Under the pieces are notes generated by a model. That model saw only the letters and a list, made by a program, of their open reading frames with translations. It did not search any database and had not been told where the DNA came from. Both the position numbers and the translations under genes were made by a program. 64,000 bases of DNA from Protonemura montana. Lineage: Eukaryota; Arthropoda; Insecta; Plecoptera; Nemouridae. Shown here piece after piece: positions 1-11,111 of this stretch (positions within the stretch are counted from its first letter, which is position 1; each line of letters starts with the position of its first letter). The DNA lies in contig OX387609.1 in the NCBI GenBank assembly GCA_947568835.1, forward strand, positions 17,133,208 through 17,197,207, given 5' to 3'.

Positions 1-3000
1 GTCCTCCCCCTGTCCTGCCCTATGTCTTATGTCCTGCCCCATGTCCTGCCTCATGTCCTGCCCCATGTCCTGCCCTATGTCCTGTCCCATGTCCTGCCCC
101 ATTTCCTGCCCCATGTCCTGCTCCATGTCCTGCCCCATGTCCTGCCCCATGTCCCGCTCCATGTCCTCCCCCTGTCCTGCCTCATGTCCCATGTCCTGCA
201 CCATGTCCTGCCCCATGTCCTGCCCCATGTCCTGCCCCATGTCCTGTCCCATATCCTGCCCCATGTTTTGCCCCATGTCCTGTCCAATGTCCTGCCTTAT
301 GTCCTGCCCCATGTCCTGCCCCATGTCCTGCCCCATGTCCTGCCCCATGTCCTGCCCTATGTCCTGCCCCATGTCCTGCCCCATGTCCTGCCCTATGTCC
401 TGTCCCATGTCCTGTCCCATGTCCTGTCCCATGTCCTGCCCCATGTCCTGCCCCATGTCCTTCCCTATGTCCTGTCCCATGTCCTGCCCCATGTCCTGCC
501 CTATGTCCTGTCCCATGTCCTGCCCCATGTCCTGCCCCATGTCCTGCCCCATGTCCTGCCCCATGTCTTTCCCCATGTCCCATGTCCTGCCTCATGTCCT
601 GCCCCATGTCCTGCCCCATAGCCTGGCCAATGTCTTGCCCCATGTCCTGTCCCATGTCCTGCCCCATGTTTTGCCCCATGTCCTGCCCCATGTCGTGCCC
701 TATGTCCTGTCCCATGTCCTGCCCCATGTCCTGCCCCATGTCCTGTCCCATGTCCTGCCTCATGTCCTACCCTATGTCCTGCCCCATTTCCTGCCCCATG
801 TCCTGCCCCATGTCCTGCCCCATGTCCTGCCCCATGTCCTGCCCCATGTCCTGCCCCATGTCTTGCCCCATGTCCCATGTCCTGCCCCATGTCCTGCCCC
901 ATGTCCTACCCCATGTCCTGCCCTATGTCCTGTCTTATGTCCTGCCCCATGTCCTGCCCCATGTCCTGCTCCATGTCCTGCCCCATGTCCTGCTCCATGT
1001 CCCATGTCCTGCCCCATGTCCTGCCCCATGTCCTGTCCCATGTCCTGCCTCATGTCCTGCCCCATGTCCGTACCCCATGTCCTGCCCCATGTCCTGCCCC
1101 ATGTCCTGTCCCATGTCCTGCCCCATGTCCCATGTCCTGCCCCATGTCCTGCTCCATGTCCTGTCCCATGTCCTGCCCCATGTCCTGCCCCATGTCCTGC
1201 CCCATGTCCTGCCCTATGTCCTGTCCCATGTCCTGCCCCATGTCCTGCCCCATGTCCTGCCCCATGTCCTGCCCCATGTCTTTCCCCATGTCCCATGTCC
1301 TGCCTCATGTCCTGCCCCATGTCCTGCCCCATAGCCTGGCCAATGTCCTGCCCCATGTCCTGTCCCATGTCCTGCCCCATGTTTTGCCCCATGTCCTGCC
1401 CCATGTCCTGCCCTATGTCCTGTCCCATGTCCTGCCCCATGTCCTGCCCCATGTCCTGTCCCATGTCCTGCCTCATGTCCTACCCTATGTCCTGCCCCAT
1501 TTCCTGCCCCATGTCCTGCCCCATGTCCTGCCCCATGTCCTGCCCCATGTCCTGCCCCATGTCCTGCCCCATGTCTTGCCCCATGTCCCATGTCCTGCCC
1601 CATGTCCTGCCCCATGTCCTACCCCATGTCCTGCCCTATGTCCTGTCTTATGTCCTGCCCCATGTCCTGCCCCATGTCCTGCTCCATGTCCTGCCCCATG
1701 TCCTGCTCCATGTCCCATGTCCTGCCCCATGTCCTGCCCCATGTCCTGTCCCATGTCCTGCCTCATGTCCTGCCCCATGTCCTGCCCCATGTCCTGCCCC
1801 ATGTCCTGCCCCATGTCCTGTCCCATGTCCTGCCCCATGTCCCATGTCCTGCCCCATGTCCTGCCCTTTGTCCTGTCCCATTTCCTGCCCCATGTCCTGC
1901 CCCATGTCCTGCCCCATGTCCTGCCCCATGTCCTGCCCCATGTTCTGCCCCATGTCCTGCCCTATGTCTTGCCCCATGTCCCATGTCCTGCCCCATGTCC
2001 TGCCCCATGTCCTGCCCCATGTCCTTCCCTATGTCCTGTCCTATGTCCTGCCCCATGTCCTGCCCCATGTCCTGCTCCATGTCCTCCCCCTGTCCTGCCC
2101 CATGTCCCATGTCCTGCCCCATGTCCTGCCCCATGTCCTTCCCCATGTCCTGCCCTATGTCCTGTCCCATGTCCTGCCCCATGTCCTGCCCCATGTCCTG
2201 CCCTATGTCCTGCCCCATGTCTTGCCCCATGTCCCATGTCCTGCCCCATGTCCTGCCCCATGTCCTGCCCCATGTCCTGCCCTATGTCCTGCCCCATGTC
2301 CTGCCCCATTTTCTGCTCCATGTTCCACCCCATGTCCTGCCCCATGTCCCATGTCATGCCCCATGTCCTGCCCCATGTCCTGCCCCATGTCCTGTCCCAT
2401 GTCCTGCTCCATGTCCTGCCCCATGTCTTACCTCATGTCCCATGTCCTGCCTCATGTCCTGCCCCATGTCCTGCCCCATATCCTGCCCCATGTCCTGCCC
2501 CATGTCCTGCCCCATGTCCTGTCCCATGTCCTGCCCAATGTCCTGCCCCATGTCCTGCTCCATGTCCTGCCCCATGTCCTGCCCCATGTCCTGCCCCATG
2601 TCCTGCCCCATGTCCCATGTCCTGCCCCATGTCCTGCCCTTTGTACTGTCCCATTTCCTGCCCCATGTCCTGCCCCATGTCCTGCCCCATGTCCTGCCCC
2701 ATGTCCTGCCCCATGTTCTGCCCCATGTCCTGCCCTATGTCTTGCCCCATGTCCCATGTCCTGCCCCATGTCCTGCCCCATGTCCTGCCCCATGTCCTTC
2801 CCTATGTCCTGTCCTATGTCCTGCCCCATGTCCTGCCCCATGTCCTGCTCCATGTCCTCCCCCTGTCCTGCCCCATGTCCCATGTCCTGCCCCATGTCCT
2901 GCCCCATGTCCTGCCCCATGTCCTGCCCTATGTCCTGTCCCATGTCCTGCCCCATGTCCTGCCCCATGTCCTGCCCTATGTCCTGCCCCATGTCTTGCCC

Positions 3001-5929
3001 CATGTCCCATGTCCTGCCCCATGTCCTGCTCCATGTCCTGTCCCATGTCCTGCCCCATGTCCTGCCCCATGTCCTGCCCCATGTCCCATGTCCTGCCCCA
3101 TGTCCTGCCCCTTGTCCTGTCCCATTTCCTGCCCCATGTCCTACCCCATGTCCTGCCCCATGTCCTGCCCCATGTCCTGCCCCATGTCCTGCCTCATGTC
3201 CTGCCCCATGTCTTGCCCCATGTCCCATGTCCTGCCCCATGTCCTGCCCCATGTCCTGCCCCATGTCCTGCCCTATGTCCTGTCTTATGTCCTGCCCCAT
3301 GTAATGCCCCATGTCCTGCTCCATGTCCTCCCCCTGTCCTGCCCTATGTCTTATGTCCTGCCCCATGTCCTGCCTCATGTCCTGCCCCATGTCCTGCCCT
3401 ATGTCCTGTCCCATGTTCTGCCCCATTTCCTGCCCCATGTCCTGCTCCATGTCCTGCCCCATGTCCTGCCCCATGTCCCGCTCCATGTCCTCCCCCTGTC
3501 CTGCCTCATGTCCCATGTCCTGCCCCATGTCCTGCCCCATGTCCTGCCCCATGTCCTGCCCCATGTCCTGTCCCATATCCTGCCCCATGTTTTGCCCCAT
3601 GTCCTGTCCAATGTCCTGCCTTATGTCCTGCCCCATGTCCTGCCCCATGTCCTGCCCCATGTCCTGCCCCATGTCCTGCCCTATGTCCTGCCCCATGTCC
3701 TGCCCCATGTCCTGCCCTATGTCCTGTCCCATGTCCTGTCCCATGTCCTGTCCCATGTCCTGCCCCATGTCCTGCCCCATGTCCTTCCCTATGTCCTGTC
3801 CCATGTCCTGCCCCATGTCCTGCCCTATGTCCTGTCCCATGTCCTGCCCCATGTCCTGCCCCATGTCCTGCCCCATGTCCTGCCCCATGTCTTTCCCCAT
3901 GTCCCATGTCCTGCCTCATGTCCTGCCCCATGTCCTGCCCCATAGCCTGGCCAATGTCCTGCCCCATGTCCTGTCCCATGTCCTGCCCCATGTTTTGCCC
4001 CATGTCCTGCCCCATGTCGTGCCCTATGTCCTGTCCCATGTCCTGCCCCATGTCCTGCCCCATGTCCTGTCCCATGTCCTGCCTCATGTCCTACCCTATG
4101 TCCTGCCCCATTTCCTGCCCCATGTCCTGCCCCATGTCCTGCCCCATGTCCTGCCCCATGTCCTGCCCCATGTCCTGCCCCATGTCTTGCCTCATGTCCC
4201 ATGTGCTGCCCCATGTCCTGCCCCATGTCCTACCCCATGTCCTGCCCTATGTCCTGTCTTATGTCCTGCCCCATGTCCTGCCCCATGTCCTGCTCCATGT
4301 CCTGCCCCATGTCCTGCTCCATGTCCCATGTCCTGCCCCATGTCCTGCCCCATGTCCTGTCCCATGTCCTGCCTCATGTCCTGCCCCATGTCCGTACCCC
4401 ATGTCCTGCCCCATGTCCTGCCCCATGTCCTGTCCCATGTCCTGCCCCATGTCCCATGTCCTGCCCCATGTCCTGCTCCATGTCCTGTCCCATGTCCTGC
4501 CCCATGTCCTGCCCCATGTCCTGCCCCATGTCCTGCCCTATGTCCTGTCCCATGTCCTGCCCCATGTCCTGCCCCATGTCCTGCCCCATGTCCTGCCCCA
4601 TGTCTTTCCCCATGTCCCATGTCCTGCCTCATGTCCTGCCCCATGTCCTGCCCCATAGCCTGGCCAATGTCCTGCCCCATGTCCTGTCCCATGTCCTGCC
4701 CCATGTTTTGCCCCATGTCCTGCCCCATGTCCTGCCCTATGTCCTGTCCCATGTCCTGCCCCATGTCCTGCCCCATGTCCTGTCCCATGTCCTGCCTCAT
4801 GTCCTACCCTATGTCCTGCCCCATTTCCTGCCCCATGTCCTGCCCCATGTCCTGCCCCATGTCCTGCCCCATGTCCTGCCCCATGTCCTGCCCCATGTCT
4901 TGCCCCATGTCCCATGTCCTGCCCCATGTCCTGCCCCATGTCCTACCCCATGTCCTGCCCTATGTCCTGTCTTATGTCCTGCCCCATGTCCTGCCCCATG
5001 TCCTGCTCCATGTCCTGCCCCATGTCCTGCTCCATGTCCCATGTCCTGCCCCATGTCCTGCCCCATGTCCTGTCCCATGTCCTGCCTCATGTCCTGCCCC
5101 ATGTCCTGCCCCATGTCCTGCCCCATGTCCTGCCCCATGTCCTGTCCCATGTCCTGCCCCATGTCCCATGTCCTGCCCCATGTCCTGCCCTTTGTCCTGT
5201 CCCATTTCCTGCCCCATGTCCTGCCCCATGTCCTGCCCCATGTCCTGCCCCATGTCCTGCCCCATGTTCTGCCCCATGTCCTGCCCTATGTCTTGCCCCA
5301 TGTCCCATGTCCTGCCCCATGTCCTGCCCCATGTCCTGCCCCATGTCCTTCCCTATGTCCTGTCCTATGTCCTGCCCCATGTCCTGCCCCATGTCCTGCT
5401 CCATGTCCTCCCCCTGTCCTGCCCCATGTCCCATGTCCTGCCCCATGTCCTGCCCCATGTCCTTCCCCATGTCCTGCCCTATGTCCTGTCCCATGTCCTG
5501 CCCCATGTCCTGCCCCATGTCCTGCCCCATGTCCTGCCCCATGTCTTGCCCCATGTCCCATGTCCTGCCCCATGTCCTGCCCCATGTCCTGCCCCATGTC
5601 CTGCCCTATGTCCTGCCCCATGTCCTGCCCCATTTTCTGCTCCATGTTCCACCCCATGTCCTGCCCCATGTCCCATGTCATGCCCCATGTCCTGCCCCAT
5701 GTCCTGCCCCATGTCCTGTCCCATGTCCTGCTCCATGTCCTGCCCCATGTCTTACCTCATGTCCCATGTCCTGCCTCATGTCCTGCCCCATGTCCTGCCC
5801 CATATCCTGCCCCATGTCCTGCCCCATGTCCTGCCCCATGTCCTGTCCCATGTCCTGCCCAATGTCCTGCCCCATGTCCTGCTCCATGTCCTGCCCCATG
5901 TCCTGCCCCATGTCCTGCCCCATGTCCTG
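1..5929 (+). repeat. 3324-bp tandem segmental repeat in array A
   Basis: Positions 1 to about 2605 recur at 3325 to about 5929. The same order of unit variants, 7-mers and both TAG landmarks (621/3945 and 1334/4658) is kept at a constant offset of 3324 bp, which is 277 units of 12. A few single-base differences are visible, for example CCTGCACC near 200 against CCTGCCCC near 3524. This is a recent unequal-exchange product rather than chance similarity between 12-mers. Confidence 0.9.
3302..3945 (+). repeat. higher-order repeat alpha, 641-bp form
   Basis: The span runs from the TAA-bearing unit to the next TAG-bearing unit. The two landmark ends (3304 and 3945) are 641 bp apart. Inside, in order, are an 11-mer, a 7-mer (ATGTCTT), a second 11-mer, a 7-mer and a last 7-mer after TCTTTCCCC. 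That order defines the family. Confidence 0.85.
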
Positions 5930-6880
5930 CCCTATGTCCTTCCCCATGTCCTGCCCCATGTCCTGCCCCATGTCCTGTCCCATGTCATGTCCCATGTCCT
6001 GCTCCATGTCCTGCCCCATGTCCTGCCCCATGTCCTGCCCTTTATCCTGTCCCATTTCCTGCCCCATGTCCTGCCCCATGTCCTGCCCCATGTCCTGCCC
6101 CATGTCCTGCCCCATGTTCTGCCCCATGTCCTGCCCTATGTCTTGCCCCATGTCCCATGTCCTGCCCCATGTCCTGCCCCATGTCCTGCCCCATGTCCTT
6201 CCCTATGTCCTGTCCTATGTCCTGCCCCATGTCCTGCCCCATGTCCTGCTCCATGTCCTCCCCCTGTCCTGCCCCATGTCCCATGTCCTGCCCCATGTCC
6301 TGCCCCATGTCCTTCCCCATGTCCTGCCCTATGTCCTGTCCCATGTCCTGCCCCATGTCCTGCCCCATGTCCTGCCCTATGTCCTGCCCCATGTCTTGCC
6401 CCATGTCCCATGTCCTGCCCCATGTCCTGCCCCATGTCCTGCCCCATGTCCTGCCCTATGTCCTGCCCCATGTCCTGCCCCATTTTCTGCTCCATGTTCC
6501 ACCCCATGTCCTGCCCCATGTCCCATGTCATGCCCCATGTCCTGCCCCATGTCCTGCCCCATGTCCTGTCCCATGTCCTGCTCCATGTCCTGCCCCATGT
6601 CTTACCTCATGTCCCATGTCCTGCCTCATGTCCTGCCCCATGTCCTGCCCCATATCCTGCCCCATGTCCTGCCCCATGTCCTGCCCCATGTCCTGTCCCA
6701 TGTCCTGCCCAATGTCCTGCCCCATGTCCTGCTCCATGTCCTGCCCCATGTCCTGCCCCATGTCCTGCCCCATGTCCTGCCCTATGTCCTTCCCCATGTC
6801 CTGCCCCATGTCCTGCCCCATGTCCTGTCCCATGTCATGTCCCATGTCCTGCTCCATGTCCTGCTCCATGTCCTGCCCCA
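5181..6880 (+). repeat. 850-bp direct tandem duplication
   Basis: The stretch starting TGTCCTGCCC then TTTGTCCTG at 5181 recurs at 6031 with TTTATCCTG, and the two stay aligned for 850 bp. Both copies carry the marker CATTTTCTGCTCCATGTTCC (near 5631 and 6481) and the TCTTACCTCATGTCCCATG marker. The length is not a multiple of 12 because 7-mer and 11-mer units lie inside. Confidence 0.85.
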
Positions 6881-7533
6881 TGTCCTGCCCTATGTCCTGC
6901 CCCATGTCCTGCCCCATGTCCTGCCCCATGTCCTGCCCCATGTCCTGCCCCATGTCCTGCCCCATGTCCTGCCCTATGTCCTGCCCCATGTCCTGCCCCA
7001 TGTCCTGCCCTATGTCCTCCCCCTGTCCTGCCCCATGTCCCATGTCCTGCCCCATGTCCTGCCCCATGTCCTTCCCCATGTCCTGCCCTATGTCCTGTCC
7101 CATGTCCTGCCCCATGTCCTGCCCCATGTCCTGCCCTATGTCCTGCCCCATGTCTTGCCCCATGTCCCATGTCCTGCCCCATGTCCTGCCCCATGTCCTG
7201 CCCCATGTCCTGCCCTATGTCCTGCCCCATGTCCTGCCCCATGTCCTGCCCCATGTCCTGCCCCATGTCCTGCCCCATGTCCTGCCCCATGTCCTGCCCC
7301 ATGTCCTGCCCCATGTCCCATGTCCTGCCCCATGTCCTGCCCCTTGTCCTGTCCCATTTCCTGCCCCATGTCCTACCCCATGTCCTGCCCCATGTCCTGC
7401 CCCATGTCCTGCCCCATGTCCTGCCTCATGTCCTGCCCCATGTCTTGCCCCATGTCCCATGTCCTGCCCCATGTCCTGCCCCATGTCCTGCCCCATGTCC
7501 TGCCCTATGTCCTGTCTTATGTCCTGCCCCATG

Positions 7534-8741
7534 TAATGCCCCATGTCCTGCTCCATGTCCTCCCCCTGTCCTGCCCTATGTCTTATGTCCTGCCCCATGT
7601 CCTGCCCTATGTCCTGTCCCATGTCCTGCCCCATTTCCTGCCCCATGTCCTGCTCCATGTCCTGCCCCATGTCCTGTTCCATGTCCCGCTCCATGTCCTC
7701 CCCCTGTCCTGCCTCATGTCCCATGTCCTGCCCCATGTCCTGCCCCATGTCCTGCCCCATGTCCTGCCCCATGTCCTGTCCCATGTCCTGCCCCATGTTT
7801 TGCCCCATGTCCTGTCCAATGTCCTGCCTCATGTCCTGCCCCATGTCATGCCCCATGTCCTGCCCCATGTCCTGCCCCATGTCCTGCCCTATGTCCTGCC
7901 CCATGTCCTGCCCCATGTCCTGCCCTATGTCCTGTCCCATGTCCTGTCCCATGTCCTGCCCCATGTCCTGCCCCATGTCCTTCCCTATGTCCTGTCCCAT
8001 GTCCTGCCCCATGTCCTGCCCCATGTCCTGCTCCATGTCCTGTCCCATGTCCTGCCCCATGTCCTGCCCCATGTCCTGTCCCATGTCCTGCCCCATGTTT
8101 TGCCCCATGTCCTGCCCCATGTCCTGTCCCATGTCCTGCCCCATGTCCTGTCCCATGTCCTGCCCCATGTTTTGCCCCATGTCCTGCCCCATGTCCTGCC
8201 CTATGTCCTGTCCCATGTCCTGCCCCATGTCCTGCCCCATGTCCTGTCCCATGTCCTGCATCATGTCCTACCCCATGTCCTGCCCTATGTCCTGCCCCAT
8301 GTCCTGCCCCATGTCCTGCCCCATGTCCTGCGCCATGTCCTGCCCCATGTCCTGTCCCATGTCATGTCCCATGTCCTGCTCCATGTCCTGCCCCATGTCC
8401 TGCCCCATGTCCTGCCCCATGTCCTGCCCCATGTCCTGCCCCATGTCCTGCCCTATGTCCTGTCCCATGTCCTGTCCCATGTCCTGCCCCATGTCCTGCC
8501 CCATGTCCTTCCCTATGTCCTGTCCCATGTCCTGCCCCATGTCCTGCCCTATGTCCTGCTCCATGTCCTGTCCCATGTCCTGCCCCATGTCCTGCCCCAT
8601 GTCCTGCCCCATGTCCTGCCCTATGTCCTGTCCCATGTCCTGCCCCATGTCCTGCCCCATGTCCTGCCCCATGTCCTGCCCCATGTCTTTCCCCATGTCC
8701 CATGTCCTGCCTAATGTCCTGCCCCATGTCCTGCCCCATAG
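7534..8741 (+). repeat. higher-order repeat alpha, expanded 1205-bp form
   Basis: Same landmarks and same order of 7- and 11-mers, but 564 bp (47 whole units) longer than the 641-bp form. The extra length lies in a run rich in CCTGTCCCATG units between about 8000 and 8600. It is the copy nearest to the left edge of complex block B. Confidence 0.8.
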
Positions 8742-9070
8742 CCTGGCCAATGTCCTGCCCCATGTCCTGTCCCATGTCCTGCCCCATGTTTTGCCCCATG
8801 TCCTGCCCCATGTCCTGCCCTATGTCCTGTCCCATGTCCTGCCCCATGTCCTGCCCCATGTCCTGTCCCATGTCCTGCCTCATGTCCTACCCTATGTCCT
8901 GCCCCATTTCCTGCCCCATGTCCTGCCCCATGTCCTGCCCCAATTGCTACTTCAGAACCAAGACAAGGAAAGGAAAAATTTGACACTCCCCCGCACGATC
9001 AGGGACACTTGCTCCTGAGAGAGTGCGCCCAAACCCAGAAAATTTGGGCACCGTTTCGAACAAGGAGAAG

Positions 9071-9658
9071 GTGAGTTTGCGGGGTGACCATCGGGATTTG
9101 AGTTAAATAACGATTTTATCATCCTAATAGTGACGGTTTGTGCATGAGGCACCTGTGGAAGAAGACGAGAGGATTTGGAGGAGCCATGTCCTCTTAACGC
9201 ACCGAGATATTCGGCTGGATATCCGACTTCGCTTGGCTGGATCCTATGCTCTATTCAGGTTATTTGAGATCAGCTGGCTGGATCCTATGCTCTATCCAGG
9301 TTATTTGAGATCAGCTGGCTGGATCCTATGCTATATTCAGGTTATTTGAGATCAGCTGGCTGGATCCTATGCTCTATCCAGGTTATTTGAGATCAGCTGG
9401 CTGGATCCTATGCTCTATCCAGGTTATTTGAGATCAGCTGGCTAGATCCTATGCTCTTTCCAGGTTATTTGAGATCAGCTGGTTGGATCCTATGCTCTAT
9501 CCAGGTTATTTGAGATCAGATGGTTGTATCAGCTGTTACTTGATTGGGATGATCTAGAAATGTTGCTATTGGTTCTTGTTGGTGCCAACATTTGCAGAGA
9601 TGTGTCAGCTTCCAGCTGCTGTATTCGTGGAAATAATCTAATGCTCTCTGTTTTGCAG
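9071..9658 (+). other. candidate spliceosomal intron in U1, copy 1
   Basis: The left edge AAG|GTGAGT (GT at 9071) matches the 5' splice-site consensus. The right edge GCTCTCTGTTTTGCAG|G (AG at 9657-9658) is a good polypyrimidine tract and acceptor. A branch-like CTAAT lies at 9638-9642. The length of 588 bp is plausible. The 41-bp repeat lies wholly inside. The upstream exon would start in or beyond the satellite, which would place array RNA in a spliced transcript. No open frame is convincingly carried across the join, so a non-coding transcript fits better. Only sequence motifs support this. Confidence 0.4.
9235..9521 (+). repeat. 41-bp tandem repeat, 7 copies (copy 1)
   Basis: Units begin at 9235, 9276, 9317, 9358, 9399, 9440 and 9481, each 41 bp. 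Each starts GGCTGGATCCTATGCTCTAT (with variants GGCTAGATCC and GGTTGGATCC) and ends TTATTTGAGATCAGCT. Most units contain GGATCC, and each unit junction has an E-box-type CAGCTG. The array decays after 9521 into GGTTGTATCAGCTG. Confidence 0.97.
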
Positions 9659-9693
9659 GACGCTGGACGCTGGACGCAGGATGCAGGATGCTG
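9659..9693 (+). repeat. 7-bp x 5 short tandem repeat
   Basis: Five 7-mers, GACGCTG twice, GACGCAG, GATGCAG and GATGCTG, start at the first base after the acceptor-like AG at 9658. Read forward in the frame GAC GCT they would encode a D-A-G-R-W-type stretch ending at TGA 9734-9736. Confidence 0.9.
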
Positions 9694-11111
9694 GGGAGTC
9701 AGCAATGGCCGCCACGTGTCGCTGATGATGGTGTGAGGGGAAGGGGGGTGTTGGTGATAACCAGACAGCTGGGAGCGTAGCTTACACCCCCTGTGTTAGG
9801 GGACGATATCGACAATTGGTGTCGCTGCCAGGTGCTTAAAGTCAAGGCATGCTACACACACAGCCCTAAGTCCTGCACCATGTCCTGCGTCATGACCTGA
9901 TCCATGTCCCTGCCCGATGTCCTGCCACATGTTCTCCCCCATGTCCTGCCCCATGTCCTGACCCGAAAACTTCCCCATGCCCGGTCCGATGTCCTGCCAA
10001 ATGTGTCCTCTTGTCTTGCCCAATGTCCTGTACGATGTCCTGTTTGACATCACCGCATCCGAAGTCATCTTCCAGAAAGCCTTGGACTTTCACGCCTCCT
10101 CTGACACATAGCTTCCTAATACCCTTATCCTGCTTCCACGTAAGAAGAAAAAATTATGCAAGCTGATCTCTTGATCGCGGCCATCATTTCAACCGGAGAT
10201 TAAGCGCATCCTCCTCGGCACAGCTTGACATCAATCTCAACACACGCTTGCCTCATGTCCTGCCCAATGTACTATGTCTTGTCTCATGTCCTGCGCAATG
10301 TCCTGTACCATATGCCCCATATCCTGCCTCTTATTCTGAACCTTGTCCTGCGCCATTCTTGTTTCATGTCCTGCACCATATCCTGCCTCTTATCCTGAAC
10401 CATGTCCTGCGCCATGTCTTGTTTCATGTCCTGCCTCATTTCCTGCCCCATTTCTCTCCATATGTCCTGCCTCATGTACTGCCCCATGTTCCTGCCCGAT
10501 GTCCTGCCCCATGTCATGTACCATGTCCTGTCTGACTACCGCATCCGATGTCCTCTACCAGAAAACCTCGTTCCCCACAACTCCGCCTACTCTGACACAT
10601 GGCTTCCAAATCCCCCTATACTGCTCCCCCTTAAGAAGAAAGAATGCCGCCTGCTGATCTCTACATCGCAGCAATCATTTCCACCCCATACCCTGTCTCA
10701 TGTACTGCCCAATGTCCTGCCCTATGTTCTGCCCTATGTCCTGCCTTATTTCCTGACTCTTGTCATGTCCTATGTCCTGCCCCATGTTCTGTTCCATGTC
10801 CTGCCTAATTTCCTGCTCCATGTCTTGTCCAACGTCGTGCACCATAACCTCTGTCCTGATCTATGTCCTGACCCAAGTCCTGCGCCCTGTCCTGTCCTAT
10901 GTCCTGCACCATGTTATGGCCCACGTCCTGCCGCATGTCCTGCCCCATGCCCAGACTATGTCCAGTCACTTGTCGGGTCATTTGTCCTGCCCCATGTCCT
11001 GTCGCATGTCCTGCGCTATGTCCTCCGAAGTCCTCTTCCATAAAGCCGTGGACCCCACTTCACAGCCTCCTCTGACACATGGCTTCATTATCCCCTTATT
11101 CTGTTCCCACA

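Larger units (their letters stand above)
1..8941 (+). repeat. 12-bp satellite, array A
   Basis: Head-to-tail copies of ATGTCCTGCCCC fill this stretch, with frequent variants such as ATGTCCTGTCCC, ATGTCCTGCCCT and ATGTCCTGCTCC. Short units of 7 bp (ATGTCCC before the next ATG) and 11-bp units break the register at intervals. The consensus contains no CpG, and the + strand is 9/12 pyrimidine. A TAG-bearing variant (unit ATAGCCTGGCCA) ends its TAG at 621, 1334, 3945, 4658 and 8741. A TAA-bearing variant (ATGTAATGCCCC) ends its TAA at 3304 and 7536. The array begins before the window and stops exactly at 8941, where it meets AATTGCTACTTC. Long open frames in every register reflect the lack of stops in the 12-mer and are not taken as genes. 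Confidence 0.97.
8942..9867. other. cassette left part U1, copy 1 (non-satellite)
   Basis: This is unique-looking sequence between array A and the degenerate modules. It starts AATTGCTACTTCAGAACC and holds a candidate exon end and donor (9070/9071), a 41-bp x 7 tandem repeat, an acceptor-like site (9658), a 7-bp x 5 repeat and a G-rich tract (about 9734-9752). It recurs at 29478 with a constant offset of 20536 and only a few substitutions, for example AAATAATC against CAATAATC and GGTGTGAG against GGTGAGAG. Short open frames occur on both strands but look like chance. One (+ strand, ending at 9736) changes its end in the other copy through a single substitution, so I do not call it coding. 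Confidence 0.8.

Noticed and set aside
1-8941. A cysteine-rich (P-C-P-A or M-S-C-P) structural or metallothionein-like protein
   Set aside because: The 7-bp units shift the reading frame every few hundred bases or less, and substitutions show no preference for silent sites. No signal peptide, no stable start and no 3' end are evident.
1-8941. CRISPR array
   Set aside because: Units are contiguous 12-mers without unique spacers, and no cas genes are present.
3311-8983. A 1890-codon open frame, and many others of 300-1800 codons on both strands in all arrays
   Set aside because: The 12-mer has no stop in any of six frames and its length is divisible by three, so long open frames are automatic. 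Overlapping frames are equally open and there is no frame bias in the variants.
9041-9070. tRNA B-box-like TTTCGAAC
   Set aside because: No matching A-box at the right distance and no cloverleaf can be folded around it.
8952-9152. A 66-codon - strand ORF in U1, present in both copies
   Set aside because: It is conserved only because U1 is recently duplicated. It overlaps the candidate donor on the other strand and has no recognisable motif.
9140-9349. A 69-codon + strand ORF across the first 41-bp repeats
   Set aside because: Most of it is the 41-bp repeat read in three successive frames, since 41 is not a multiple of three. It has no recognisable domain.
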